DNA of 64,000 nucleotides from Flagellimonas lutaonensis (lineage in GTDB: Bacteria > Bacteroidota > Bacteroidia > Flavobacteriales > Flavobacteriaceae), in NCBI RefSeq assembly GCF_000963865.1, contig NZ_CP011071.1:2778001-2842000 (forward strand), given 5' to 3'. The translations under genes and the position numbers were made by a program. Within the stretch, counting starts at the first letter, position 1. Every line of letters starts with the position of its first letter. The notes below the pieces were generated by a model, which was not told where the DNA came from, did no database searches, and saw only the letters and a list, made by a program, of their open reading frames with translations. This document shows, one piece after another, positions 42,725-52,207 of this stretch.

Positions 42725-44071
42725 ATGCGAACACTGCTTGCCCTTATCTTTTTCACTTGTTTTTTATGGGGTCGTTCCCAGCAGATTCTTCCAGAATCAG
42801 AGAGAGCCAAGGTTATCGATCAAATTCTTGATGAACGCTTTAATAAACTACTACCTGAATTGATGGACCAAACGAACATCGATATGTGGATATTGATTTC
42901 AAGGGAATACAACGAAGACCCGGTCTTGAGAACCATGTTGCCCGCCACATGGCTGAATGCCCGTAGAAGAACCATACTGCTTTTTTATCGCGATAGGGAA
43001 AAGAACACCATTGACAAACTTGCCGTGGCGCGCTACAATGTGGGCAAGAACATCGAGTCGGCTTGGGACAAAGAAAAGGAGCCCGATCAATGGAAAAGGC
43101 TGATGCAATTAATTGAAGAACGGAATCCGAAGATAATAGGCCTCAATTATTCAAAAGACCACAACATTGCCGATGGGCTCGATAAGACCGACTACGATGA
43201 ATTTATGGCCAACCTTCCAAAGAAGTACCGTTCAAAGGTGGTATCAGCCGAGCAATTGGCGGTTCGGTGGATCGAGACCCGTACCGAGCGCGAGATGGTC
43301 ATCTTCAACCAATTGGTAGACATTACCCACGATATCATTGCCCAAGCATTTTCAGAAAAGGTCATAACACCAGGGGTGACCACCACCACCGAAGTAGAAT
43401 GGTGGATGCGCCAAAAGGTGACCGACCTGGGGCTCGAAACCTGGTTCCACCCCACAGTTGATGTGCAGCGTACCAGTGAAGAATTGGTCGGCCACCTGTA
43501 TTCTTTTTCAGGACGACCAGAAGATATGGTTATCTTGCCCGGCGACCTATTGCACTGTGATTTCGGCATTACCTACCTGCGCCTGAACACCGATTGTCAA
43601 GAGTTGGCCTATGTACTGCGACCTGGAGAAACCGAAGCCCCTGCCTTTTTGGTGGAAGCATTGAAAAAGGGCAATCAGGTGCAGGACTTTTTGACCAAGA
43701 ATATGATTAGGGGCAGAACAGGCAATGAAATTTTGGCAAAATCGTTGGCAGGGGCGAAAGCCGCAGGCCTGCGGCCGGCCATTTATACACATCCATTGGG
43801 ATCTTATGGCCACTCTGCCGGTACAACCATCGGTATGTGGGATGCCCAGGGAGGTGTCATGAAAGACGATGGCGAAAACTATCCGCTGAACCCAAATACG
43901 GTCTATGCCATTGAACTCAACACCACGGTTAACATACCCGAATGGAAAAGGGATATCCGCATCATGCTTGAAGAAGCGGGCTTTTTCGGCGAAAACGGTT
44001 TTCGCTATGTAAACGGGCGCCAGACCGAGTTGATGTTGATCCCGAGGGTTAAAATGCATATTGACAAGTAG
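42725..44071 (+). CDS. Exported M24 family metallopeptidase (Xaa-Pro aminopeptidase-like)
   Basis: A 448-residue protein with a signal peptide (MRTLLALIFFTCFLWGRSQQ) and an M24 pita-bread fold: first aspartates in LLHCDFGITYLRLNTD, histidine in THPLGSYGHSAGT, glutamates in YAIELNTTVN and near RIMLEEAGFF. These enzymes remove an N-terminal residue next to proline and would act in the periplasm. It is a separate gene after menE, 40 nt away. Confidence 0.85.
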   Translation: MRTLLALIFFTCFLWGRSQQILPESERAKVIDQILDERFNKLLPELMDQTNIDMWILISREYNEDPVLRTMLPATWLNARRRTILLFYRDREKNTIDKLAVARYNVGKNIESAWDKEKEPDQWKRLMQLIEERNPKIIGLNYSKDHNIADGLDKTDYDEFMANLPKKYRSKVVSAEQLAVRWIETRTEREMVIFNQLVDITHDIIAQAFSEKVITPGVTTTTEVEWWMRQKVTDLGLETWFHPTVDVQRTSEELVGHLYSFSGRPEDMVILPGDLLHCDFGITYLRLNTDCQELAYVLRPGETEAPAFLVEALKKGNQVQDFLTKNMIRGRTGNEILAKSLAGAKAAGLRPAIYTHPLGSYGHSAGTTIGMWDAQGGVMKDDGENYPLNPNTVYAIELNTTVNIPEWKRDIRIMLEEAGFFGENGFRYVNGRQTELMLIPRVKMHIDK

Positions 44072-44147
44072 TTGGATCTATCAGTTTCTTACAAAGATTG
44101 ACAACCGAATTAATTTATTTCGTAACTTTTGGGTAAAATCATGAGTT

Positions 44148-46010
44148 ATGAAAAAATTGCTATATCTATTTTTATTTATTGGATTGTTTGGGCTCGCACA
44201 AGAGAACGAACGAAAAATTTCAGGAAAGGTTACCGATGGCCGCTCTCCGGTTTCCAATGTTTCGGTAAGCATTGAGGACAAGGGCACGAAAGCCTTTACC
44301 GATCAAGATGGCCGCTATGAGATAATGGCCAGCACGGGTGATGTAATACAATATTCCTATACCGGTCTAAAAACCATTCGTATAAAGGTAGAGGATGTTA
44401 CCAGAATTCTAAACCCGGTCATGGTACCAGATGTTACCGAGCTTGAAGAGGTGGTTGTCAAGGGCAGTAACCGAAAATCGCAACGGGAGTTGGAACTGGA
44501 ATACCCTGTTAACCTGAACATCATCAGAACAGCTTACGGTTATCTCAATGCCGAAACAGCACCGGGCAATATCCGGTTCATGGATGAAAAAGATATAACT
44601 CCGGTGAGTCTCTGTATTTTGGATTTATTACGAAACCGCTTTGCCGGGGTAAGGGTACAGGGCAGCTGTCTTGGGGCTTTTGGGCCAGGGGCGGGAACCG
44701 GTACCCAATTAACCAATATCGAGGCTCAAAACACCAACGACCCTGGCGTGGTCGGTAGGGCCAACGCTGCAGGGGGTGTACAGTCGTCACTTAATAATGG
44801 AAGGGTATTCATTAGAGGAACCAATTCATTGTTCAATCCGCGCTCGGCCATTTTTGATGTCGATGGCCAAATTTTCAATGAGCCGCCCATTTGGTTGGAT
44901 GTCAAGAATATCAAACGACTGGCGATTTTGAACAACTTTGCTACGACCACTATGTATGGTAATGCCGGTGCAGGTGGTGTCATCGTCATCAACACGATTT
45001 CAGCGTCTCCAAAGAGCGATAAAATCCACGACATGGCACGCCTTCGAAACAACTATGTAAAGGGCCCTGCACTGTCGCAGACAGAAGTACTTGAAAATAG
45101 TGCAACATATCTTAAAAAGCTATATGCCAGTGGTGATTTGGAATCGGCCAAAAAAGTGTACGATGAATATTCAAAAATGTACGCCAGTTCTCCTTATTTC
45201 CATATTGACGCACAGCATTATTTTCAAGAGCGATGGGGAGCAACGGAGTACGCTGATGGCATCATAGAGTCAAAATTCTATCTTTTTGATAAAAACCCGG
45301 TGCTCTTCAAGGCACTGGCCTATAATTATGAGGCACAAGGGCAATTCAAAAAAGCACATGAATTCTATAAGAAGGTGATGACCCTGAGACCCGACTATGG
45401 CCAATCGTACATGGACTTGGCAAATAGTTTCAGAAACTTGCGAATGCCCAAGGAAGCGGCCACCATTTACAACCGATACAGCTATTTGGTCGAAGAAGAT
45501 ATGATGCGCGCCGATTCAACGGGATTTTTGACAATCATCAATCGTGAATATAACAACCTCTTGATGCTCAACAAGAATGCAATAGTCGATGCCGATAAAG
45601 CCAAAGATCTTTTTGTGGAGCAAGAAGATTTTGAGGGCACACGCCTTGTGTTTGAGTGGAATGATGGAGAAGCTGAATTTGATCTTCAATTTGTAAATCC
45701 TGAAAACCAGCATTTCACCTTAAAACATACTTTGGCCGACAATGCCGATATTATCGAGAGAGAGAAAAACCAAGGATACAGTTGCACCGAGTACCTGATA
45801 GACGGTTCGCTACCTGGTACCTGGAAAGTGAACATCAACTACCATGGAAATAAGAGCCTGACACCGACCTACCTGAAGGCAACCATTTACCATGATTATG
45901 GCACCTTTGCCCAACGCAAAGAGGTGAAGGTCTTCAAGTTGAGCCTGAAAGGGGTCAACCAAGAGCTTTTCCAGCTTGTCAAATCGAGCAAGATCACCTC
46001 AAGGTTATAA
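44148..46010 (+). CDS. CarboxypepD_reg/TonB-plug-like protein with TPR region (barrel-less), copy 1
   Basis: A 620-residue exported protein (signal peptide MKKLLYLFLFIGLFGLAQ). Region 25-100 is a carboxypeptidase-regulatory-like beta sandwich (KISGKVTDGRSPVSNVSVSI), 105-280 resembles a TonB receptor plug with SIFDVDGQIFNE and GAGGVIVINT, 300-440 is helical/TPR-like, and the C-terminal about 490-610 (GTRLVFEWNDGEAEF, CTEYLIDGSLPGTWKVNI, HDYGTFAQRKEV) resembles DUF2135. There is no beta-barrel, so it is not a receptor. It is paralogous to the next gene. Function unknown. Confidence 0.75.
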   Translation: MKKLLYLFLFIGLFGLAQENERKISGKVTDGRSPVSNVSVSIEDKGTKAFTDQDGRYEIMASTGDVIQYSYTGLKTIRIKVEDVTRILNPVMVPDVTELEEVVVKGSNRKSQRELELEYPVNLNIIRTAYGYLNAETAPGNIRFMDEKDITPVSLCILDLLRNRFAGVRVQGSCLGAFGPGAGTGTQLTNIEAQNTNDPGVVGRANAAGGVQSSLNNGRVFIRGTNSLFNPRSAIFDVDGQIFNEPPIWLDVKNIKRLAILNNFATTTMYGNAGAGGVIVINTISASPKSDKIHDMARLRNNYVKGPALSQTEVLENSATYLKKLYASGDLESAKKVYDEYSKMYASSPYFHIDAQHYFQERWGATEYADGIIESKFYLFDKNPVLFKALAYNYEAQGQFKKAHEFYKKVMTLRPDYGQSYMDLANSFRNLRMPKEAATIYNRYSYLVEEDMMRADSTGFLTIINREYNNLLMLNKNAIVDADKAKDLFVEQEDFEGTRLVFEWNDGEAEFDLQFVNPENQHFTLKHTLADNADIIEREKNQGYSCTEYLIDGSLPGTWKVNINYHGNKSLTPTYLKATIYHDYGTFAQRKEVKVFKLSLKGVNQELFQLVKSSKITSRL

Positions 46011-46029
46011 CCTGTATCCAACAATAATC

Positions 46030-46065
46030 AAAAAGCCCCGTGTGTTTGGTATACGGGGCTTTTTT
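46030..46065 (+). terminator. Terminator after copy 1 of the plug-TPR pair
   Basis: AAAAAGCCCCGT (46030-46041) pairs with ACGGGGCTTTTT (46053-46064), 11-nt loop, T run to 46065. Confidence 0.85.
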
Positions 46066-46095
46066 GTATTTTAAAGAACGAGAATCCAGTTCTTT

Positions 46096-46212
46096 ATGAA
46101 AAAAATACTTTTTGTAATCTGCATTTTGACCAGGCAGGGCAGAAAAAATCGGCAAAAACGGTTTTTATCTATTGATAATGTAGTATTTCACCTATTAAAA
46201 CGGTATATTTAA
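46096..46212 (+). pseudogene. Possible signal-peptide relic between the paralogs
   Basis: A 38-codon ORF begins MKKILFVICIL, a typical signal-peptide start, then continues into basic, unfamiliar residues (TRQGRKNRQKRF). It may be the remains of a third paralog or simply chance. The rest of 46071-46293 has no other feature I can support. Confidence 0.25.
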
Positions 46213-46293
46213 AGGGGTGGCCCTCAAGATATTGGCAAGATATTTGAGGTCTAAACCACAGAATCACAGTTGATAACTTAAAAAAACACTGCT

Positions 46294-48051
46294 ATGAAAA
46301 GACAGCTTACCGCAACCCTTCTATGTATTTTTTTGACGGTCCTCTGCCATTCGCAAGAACAGCGTACGATAAAGGGCAAGGTCTCCGATGGCAAGAACCC
46401 CATCGAGAACGTGAACGTCTCGGTAGTCGGCAAAGAGGTGGGCACCACCACCGCGGCCGACGGCAGCTACGAGATTTCCGTTAAAACGGGCGACATGCTA
46501 CAGTTCAGCCACGCGGGTATGAAGACCATACGCATACTCGTTGAGGATGTAACCCGAATATTGAACCCGATCATGGTACCCGACGTCACGGAGCTCGACG
46601 AAGTGGTCGTCAGGGGAAGCAACAGAAAATCTCAAGACGAGCTAGCCAAGGAATACAACATAAGAAAATCGTTGATTAGAACCACGTACGGTATCATCGA
46701 TGCGGAAACGGCCCCCGGCCAAGTACGGATATTGGATGAGGATGAGATTAACGATGTCGCCTTATGCGTGCTGGACCTTTTGCGCAATCAGTTTCCCGGC
46801 GTAACGATTGTTGGGGATTGCTTTAATGGTGGTGCGGTAATAATTAGGGGCTTTGGTTCTTTGAATAATCCTCGGACCGCTGTTTTTGATGTAGACGGAA
46901 TGATTCTGAATGATGCGCCTATATGGATTGTTCCATCCGCCATAAAACGAATTGCAGTTTTTAACAATTTGGCAATGACTACGCGATATGGTTTTTTGGG
47001 TGGCGGTGGTGTTATTGTAATCAACACAAAAGGCGGGTCACAATATAATTTTACGGAGAACGGCAAACCTTACGACCATGCGAAACTGCGCAACAATTTT
47101 GCCGATGGCAGGGAGCTGACCGAAGAGCAGTTGGCCGCCAACTACCCAATCTACCTGAGGCAGTTGGAGGCCGCCCCCAGTTTTGAGTCGGCAAAAGCGG
47201 TCTATGAAGAGTACGCCCCACGCTACAAGGGCTCCCCCTATTTCTTTCTGGACGCCTATCGCCATTTCTACGAGAAGTGGGATGAGGCCGCCTATGCCGA
47301 CGGCATCATCGAGGAGAACTTCGGGCTCTTTGGGAACAACGCGGTGCTTTTGAAGGCACTGGCCTACCACTACGAGGCACAGGGCCGTTTTACCAGGGCC
47401 AACGAGATTTTCAAGGAGGTGTTCATCCTGAGGCCGAACTACGCCCAGAGCTATATGGACATGGCCAACGGCTACCGCAACGTGGGCAAGGCCAAGGAGG
47501 CCGCCGCCATTTACGCGCGATACGACTATCTGCTGGAAGAGGGCTTTATGCAGCCCGACACGGTGGGCTTCGGCCCTATCATTGAGCGGGAGTTCAACAA
47601 CCTGTTGATGCTCAACAGGGACAAGATCGTCGATGTGAAAAAATCCAAGAAGCTGTACGTGGCCGAGGAGGACTTTGAGGGCACGCGGCTGGTCTTCGAG
47701 TGGAACGACAGCGAAGCGGAGTTCGAGCTGCAGTTCGTCAACCCGATGGGGCAATACTACAAATGGAAACACAGCCTGGCCGACAACGAGGAGGCCATCA
47801 TGGCCGAGAAGCTGCACGGGTACGCCTGCACCGAGTACCTGATAGACGGTTCGCTGCCGGGCACCTGGAAGGTGAACGTGAACTACTTGGGCAACAAGAG
47901 CCTGACACCTACCTACCTAAAGGCGACGGTGTACCACGATTACGGCACCCCATCGCAGCGCAAAGAGGTGAAGGTCTTCAAGCTCAGCCTGAAGAACGTG
48001 AACAGGCAACTGTTCAGCCTACAAAAGAGCAGTTCGGTGGTTGCCCGTTAA
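46294..48051 (+). CDS. CarboxypepD_reg/TonB-plug-like protein with TPR region (barrel-less), copy 2, mosaic composition
   Basis: A 585-residue paralog of the 44148 gene with signal peptide MKRQLTATLLCIFLTVLCHS and the same layout: regulatory sandwich (TIKGKVSDGKNPIENVNVSV), plug-like segment (AVFDVDGMILND, GGGGVIVINT), helical TPR-like part, DUF2135-like end (GTRLVFEWNDSEAEF, GSLPGTWKVNV). The segment after the plug is unusually GC-rich (hand counts of 50-62% over 60-nt blocks from 47.16 to 47.88 kb), while the plug part near 46.86-46.98 kb is 35-43%, suggesting recombination or gene conversion. Function unknown. Confidence 0.75.
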   Translation: MKRQLTATLLCIFLTVLCHSQEQRTIKGKVSDGKNPIENVNVSVVGKEVGTTTAADGSYEISVKTGDMLQFSHAGMKTIRILVEDVTRILNPIMVPDVTELDEVVVRGSNRKSQDELAKEYNIRKSLIRTTYGIIDAETAPGQVRILDEDEINDVALCVLDLLRNQFPGVTIVGDCFNGGAVIIRGFGSLNNPRTAVFDVDGMILNDAPIWIVPSAIKRIAVFNNLAMTTRYGFLGGGGVIVINTKGGSQYNFTENGKPYDHAKLRNNFADGRELTEEQLAANYPIYLRQLEAAPSFESAKAVYEEYAPRYKGSPYFFLDAYRHFYEKWDEAAYADGIIEENFGLFGNNAVLLKALAYHYEAQGRFTRANEIFKEVFILRPNYAQSYMDMANGYRNVGKAKEAAAIYARYDYLLEEGFMQPDTVGFGPIIEREFNNLLMLNRDKIVDVKKSKKLYVAEEDFEGTRLVFEWNDSEAEFELQFVNPMGQYYKWKHSLADNEEAIMAEKLHGYACTEYLIDGSLPGTWKVNVNYLGNKSLTPTYLKATVYHDYGTPSQRKEVKVFKLSLKNVNRQLFSLQKSSSVVAR

Positions 48052-48052
48052 A

Positions 48053-49203
48053 ATGAATCCTATCAAATACCTACTAGCACTTTTTTTGGCCTGTTTTTGT
48101 GCAACAGGTTTGTCTGCACAAAAAGATTACAAGGGTCGGGTAATCGATGCCAAGACCAAAGAGCCCATTCCGTATGTAAATATTGGTATAGTCGATGCGG
48201 GTGTTGGTACTGTCAGTGATGAGGAAGGGTTGTTTCATTTGTCATTGGATAAAAATCTTTTTAAACCAGATACTCCGGTACTTTTTTCAGCCTTGGGCTA
48301 TAAGTCCTTTAAAATTCCCTTGCGTTCGGTACCTCGGCTTTTTAATGAATACCCCGATATTGCCATGCAGCCCACAACATTGGAGTTGAATGAAGTGGTC
48401 GTTTCCGATAAGGCCACACATTTTATAGAAGATGTTGTTGGCTATCTAAACAATGGGGAAGAAGCCTATGGCTATTGGAAAGACAATATTGCACTAGGTG
48501 GTGAGCTTGCTACCAAATCGTGGTCAAGAAGGGTATTCGAAGGCTCGACCGCTTGAGTTTTGAAGTCTGGTACAACCCGTCAGACAGCCTGCTCTTACGG
48601 GTAAATGTTTACGATACCGATGGCCCGGCAGGAAAACCGGGTACCAATTTGAACAAGTCTGGCCATAATATGCTATGCACGGTTCGAAAAGATGATAGGT
48701 TCGTCAGTCTTGACCTAAAGCCATTCGATATTTATGTAAAAGATGATTTTATAGTTTCGCTCGAGCTATTGAAAATATATGGCGAAAGTGAGCTCGGCTT
48801 GGCCTTGGCAGGGGCGGGCCAAGAACATTATGGATCGTTCAGAAAATATGTCAGTCAAGATAAGTGGGAAAAATTAGATGACCGAAATATGGCCTATAAG
48901 CTTGAGACCTCTCTACTCGTCTCTGAAAAGGTTGCGCAGCGCTTTGAAAAAAGAAAGTCCAAAAAAGAACGCAAACAGCAAACCGTTTCCGGTTTTGTGA
49001 TTTTTAGGGGAAAAATGATATCAGAGGTGCAAGTGGTAAACAATCGTACCAAAGAATTGGTGCTGACCGATGAAAAAGGGCGGTACCGCATCCCTATCAG
49101 AAACAACGACATACTCACTTTTTCAAAGGATGGACTCAAGACCAAACATCTTCAGATAAAAGACAAATTTACCGTAAACGTTATTATGGAACCTAACGAA
49201 TAG
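48053..49203 (+). pseudogene. CarboxypepD_reg-like exported protein broken by a one-base frameshift
   Basis: One gene read in two frames. The first part (ATG 48053, signal peptide ending TGLSAQ, then regulatory-domain GRVIDAKTKEPIPYVNIGI) stops at 48556 after ATKSWSRRVFEGSTA. In the next frame from about 48518 the sequence resumes as VVKKGIRRLDRLSFEVWYN and continues to 49203 with a second regulatory domain at the end. Adding one A to the AAA at 48515-48517 restores ATKIVVKKG and gives exactly 384 codons. The family is common in Flavobacteriia. It is either a recent pseudogene or an assembly error; the rest of the frame is intact. Confidence 0.8.
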
Positions 49204-49204
49204 G

Positions 49205-50833
49205 TTACACCTGAAGCACTCCCATATTGAACTTTTTCTCGATAGGGGCGTGGTTGGCGGCCTCAATGCCCATTGAAATCCATTTTCGGGTATCCAGTGG
49301 GTCAATAATGGCATCCGTCCACAAACGGGCCGCTGCATAATAGGGTGATATTTGGTTATCGTACCGCTCTTTTATTTTATTGTAAAGGGCCGTTTCTCCT
49401 TCTTTGGTGATTTTCTTGCCCTTTTTCTCCAAGGCCGCTTTTTCAATCTGCAACAATACCTTGGCTGCAGAGTTGCCGCTCATAACGGCCAGTTCGGCAC
49501 TCGGCCAGGCCACAATCAGTCTGGGGTCGTATGCTTTGCCGCACATGGCATAGTTGCCGGCCCCATAACTGTTTCCGATGACAATGGTAAATTTGGGCAC
49601 TACTGAATTGCTCACGGCATTGACCATTTTGGCTCCATCTTTAATGATACCGCCATGTTCGCTTTTGCTTCCGACCATAAATCCAGTCACATCCTGTAAA
49701 AACACCAGTGGAATTTTCTTTTGGTTGCAATTGGCAATAAACCGCGTGGCCTTATCGGCTGAATCTGAATAGATGACCCCTCCAAATTGCATTTCGCCCT
49801 TGGGCGTCTTTACCACTTTTCGTTGGTTGGCTACAATGCCGACTGCCCAGCCATCGATTCGCGCATAGCCCGTTAAAATGCTCTTACCGTACCCTTCTTT
49901 GTACTGCTTGAACTCTGAATTGTCGACCAGACGTTTGATGATTTCGAGCATATCATACTGGTCTGAGCGTGAAGCGGGCAAAAGACCATAAATATCTTCA
50001 GCATCTTCTTTTGGTGGCTGTGCCATATCTCTATTGAACCCAGCCTTATCGGCACTGCCCATTTTGCCGACAATATTTTTGATGGTGTCAAGGGCATCTT
50101 TATCGTCTTTGGCCTTGTAATCGGTTACCCCGCTGATTTCACTATGGGTAGTGGCACCGCCCAATGTTTCGTTATCTATGCTCTCGCCAATGGCCGCTTT
50201 TACCAGATAGCTTCCCGCCAAAAATATACTGCCTGTTTTATCGACGATAAGGGCTTCATCGCTCATAATGGGTAAATAGGCCCCACCGGCCACACAACTG
50301 CCCATTACTGCCGCAATTTGGGTGATGCCCATACTGCTCATCACTGCATTGTTCCTGAAAATACGCCCAAAATGCTCTTTGTCAGGAAAGATTTCATCCT
50401 GCATCGGCAAATAGACCCCGGCACTATCGACCAAATAAATAATGGGCAATCGGTTTTCAATGGCGATTTCTTGTGCCCTTAGGTTCTTTTTCCCGGTGAT
50501 AGGAAACCATGCCCCAGCTTTGACCGTGGCATCGTTGGCGACCACGACACAAAGTCTTTTTTGTACATATCCTATTTTGACCACCACGCCGCCAGATGGG
50601 CAGCCCCCATGTTCTTCGTACATGCCTTCGCCGGCAAAGGCACCAATTTCTAGGCAGTCGCTATCATCATCCAAAAGATAATCAATACGCTCACGAGCGG
50701 TCATTTTGCCCTTGGCATGGTGCTTTTCAATGCGGGCTTTACCTCCGCCCATTTTAACGGTGGCAAGTTTTTTTCGTAGTTCAGATAGTTTAAGTTTGTT
50801 GTGGTCTTCGTTTTTATTGAAATTGAGATCCAT
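49205..50833 (-). CDS. Acyl-CoA carboxylase carboxyltransferase subunit (beta)
   Basis: A 542-residue carboxyltransferase of the propionyl/methylcrotonyl-CoA carboxylase type. Marks are ARERIDYLLDDDS, MGSCVAGGAYLPIMSDEAL and the C-terminal NSYGAGNYAMCGKAYDP. The enzyme transfers CO2 from biotin to an acyl-CoA; methylcrotonyl-CoA (leucine breakdown) is the closest pattern, but propionyl-CoA is possible. The biotin-carrying subunit is not in the window. Convergent with the frameshifted gene, whose stop ends 1 nt before. Confidence 0.9.
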   Translation of the reverse strand: MDLNFNKNEDHNKLKLSELRKKLATVKMGGGKARIEKHHAKGKMTARERIDYLLDDDSDCLEIGAFAGEGMYEEHGGCPSGGVVVKIGYVQKRLCVVVANDATVKAGAWFPITGKKNLRAQEIAIENRLPIIYLVDSAGVYLPMQDEIFPDKEHFGRIFRNNAVMSSMGITQIAAVMGSCVAGGAYLPIMSDEALIVDKTGSIFLAGSYLVKAAIGESIDNETLGGATTHSEISGVTDYKAKDDKDALDTIKNIVGKMGSADKAGFNRDMAQPPKEDAEDIYGLLPASRSDQYDMLEIIKRLVDNSEFKQYKEGYGKSILTGYARIDGWAVGIVANQRKVVKTPKGEMQFGGVIYSDSADKATRFIANCNQKKIPLVFLQDVTGFMVGSKSEHGGIIKDGAKMVNAVSNSVVPKFTIVIGNSYGAGNYAMCGKAYDPRLIVAWPSAELAVMSGNSAAKVLLQIEKAALEKKGKKITKEGETALYNKIKERYDNQISPYYAAARLWTDAIIDPLDTRKWISMGIEAANHAPIEKKFNMGVLQV

Positions 50834-50909
50834 TGAGGTTATTAATTTGCACTGGCTTAAAGATACGGAGTTCCTTCGATTGAAAAAGGGTGCAGTAAAT
50901 TAGAAATGT

Positions 50910-51881
50910 ATGGCACAAAAGATTCGTTGGGGAATTGTGGGTTTGGGTAAGATCGCCACGAGTTTTGTGAACGACCTGAAATTGGTAGAGCATGCCGAAC
51001 TAACGGCAGTGGCATCGCGTAGCCAACAGAAAGCCGAGGCCTTTGCAAAAGAACATGGTGCGCGATTTGCTTTTGGTGACTACACATCACTTTTTGAACA
51101 TGATCGGGTGGATGTGGTCTATATCGCCACGCCCCATACCTTTCATGCCGAATTGGCCATTCAGGCCATGCAGCACAAAAAGCATGTTCTGTGCGAAAAA
51201 CCAATGGGAATCTCCTTAGAAGAAGTTGAACGCATGGTAGAAACGGCTACCGCCCAAAAGGTATTTTTGATGGAAGCCCTTTGGTCACGCTTCAACCCGA
51301 CCATTAGAAAGGTAAAGCAACTGGTCGAATCGGGTGAAATAGGCAGGGTTCGTTACCTACATGCCGATTTTGCCTTTTATGGCCTTGACAAAGACCCAAA
51401 AGGCCGATTGTTGAATCCGTCACTTGCTGGTGGATCCTTGTTGGATATAGGGATCTACCCGATTTTTTTGGCATACCTTTTATTTGGAAAGCCCCAGGAA
51501 ATTATCGCTAGGGCTAAGTTCCATTCCACAGGGGTAGAGGTGCAGACCGCTATGCTTTTTGAGTACGAAGACAAGCAGGCCATACTGTATAGTGGTCTGG
51601 GCAATACCTCGCAGATGCGTGCTGAAATATCAGGCGAGGACGGTACCATTTTTATAGAGCCAAGATGGCACGAGGCCCAAGCCTATAGTTTGAGTAAAAA
51701 TGGGGAAGAAACATGTTTTGATCTTCCTGCCACCGGCAAAGGCTATACCCATGAAATAGAGGAAGTGATCAATTGCATAGCAAGCGGAAAACTGCAGAGC
51801 GACCTTTGGTCGCATCAAAACAGTATGGAGCTTATGCAATTGATTGAAGCCGTAAAAAGGCAAGCCGACATTGCATTTTGA
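50910..51881 (+). CDS. Gfo/Idh/MocA family oxidoreductase
   Basis: A 323-residue NAD(P)-dependent dehydrogenase with GIVGLGKIATSFVNDL at the N-terminus, the family motif CEKPMGISLEEVERMV near residue 95 and a C-terminal beta-sheet domain. Members oxidise or reduce sugars, inositols or related compounds; the substrate is not evident. It stands alone, and diverges from the carboxylase gene across 76 nt. Confidence 0.9.
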   Translation: MAQKIRWGIVGLGKIATSFVNDLKLVEHAELTAVASRSQQKAEAFAKEHGARFAFGDYTSLFEHDRVDVVYIATPHTFHAELAIQAMQHKKHVLCEKPMGISLEEVERMVETATAQKVFLMEALWSRFNPTIRKVKQLVESGEIGRVRYLHADFAFYGLDKDPKGRLLNPSLAGGSLLDIGIYPIFLAYLLFGKPQEIIARAKFHSTGVEVQTAMLFEYEDKQAILYSGLGNTSQMRAEISGEDGTIFIEPRWHEAQAYSLSKNGEETCFDLPATGKGYTHEIEEVINCIASGKLQSDLWSHQNSMELMQLIEAVKRQADIAF

Positions 51882-51960
51882 TGATCTTCACAAAGTGATT
51901 GTAAAAGTATCGCAGGCCACCAATTTTTTACGATATTAGCGGTTACCAAAAAGTGAACGT

Positions 51961-52143
51961 ATGACGATGAATAAAAATACAGTATTGGCTTGGGCCACCT
52001 TTATCATGATTTTTGTGGGAGTGGGAATGATTGCCCTCGGAGCTTTCAAGTATGACGAAGTGGCCGGTTATGGCTTTGGTGCGGTCGGTGTTGGTTTTTT
52101 TGCCATTGCATGGGTGTTCAATGCCCTGAAAGGGCGTGTTTAA
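51961..52143 (+). CDS. Small two-helix membrane protein (CAL67264 family)
   Basis: A 60-residue protein with two hydrophobic helices (AWATFIMIFVGVGMIALGAF and GFGAVGVGFFAIAWVF) and the C-terminal NALKGRV. I recall it as the family named CAL67264 in Flavobacteriaceae; function unknown. ATG 51967 (two codons in) is an equally good start. It lies between the Gfo/Idh gene and ettA. Confidence 0.78.
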   Translation: MTMNKNTVLAWATFIMIFVGVGMIALGAFKYDEVAGYGFGAVGVGFFAIAWVFNALKGRV

Positions 52144-52207
52144 TAGGCTCTTGTTGTTAGGCAATCTCTACGATAAACACTAAACTCTAAACAGATAAAC
52201 TTTCCCT

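Noticed and set aside
44086-44130. Possible fifth operator of the LytTR type before the 44148 gene
   Set aside because: At the expected position the match is only 6 of 10 (TTCTTACAAA) and the partner repeat is absent.
44141-44147. ATG at 44141 as the start of the copy 1 plug-TPR gene
   Set aside because: It is out of frame with the signal peptide; ATG 44148 is in frame.
47038-47817. Long minus-strand ORF (259 codons) opposite copy 2 of the plug-TPR pair
   Set aside because: It overlaps a clearly coding plus-strand gene in a GC-rich stretch where stop codons are rare; composition is L/V/G-rich with no motif.
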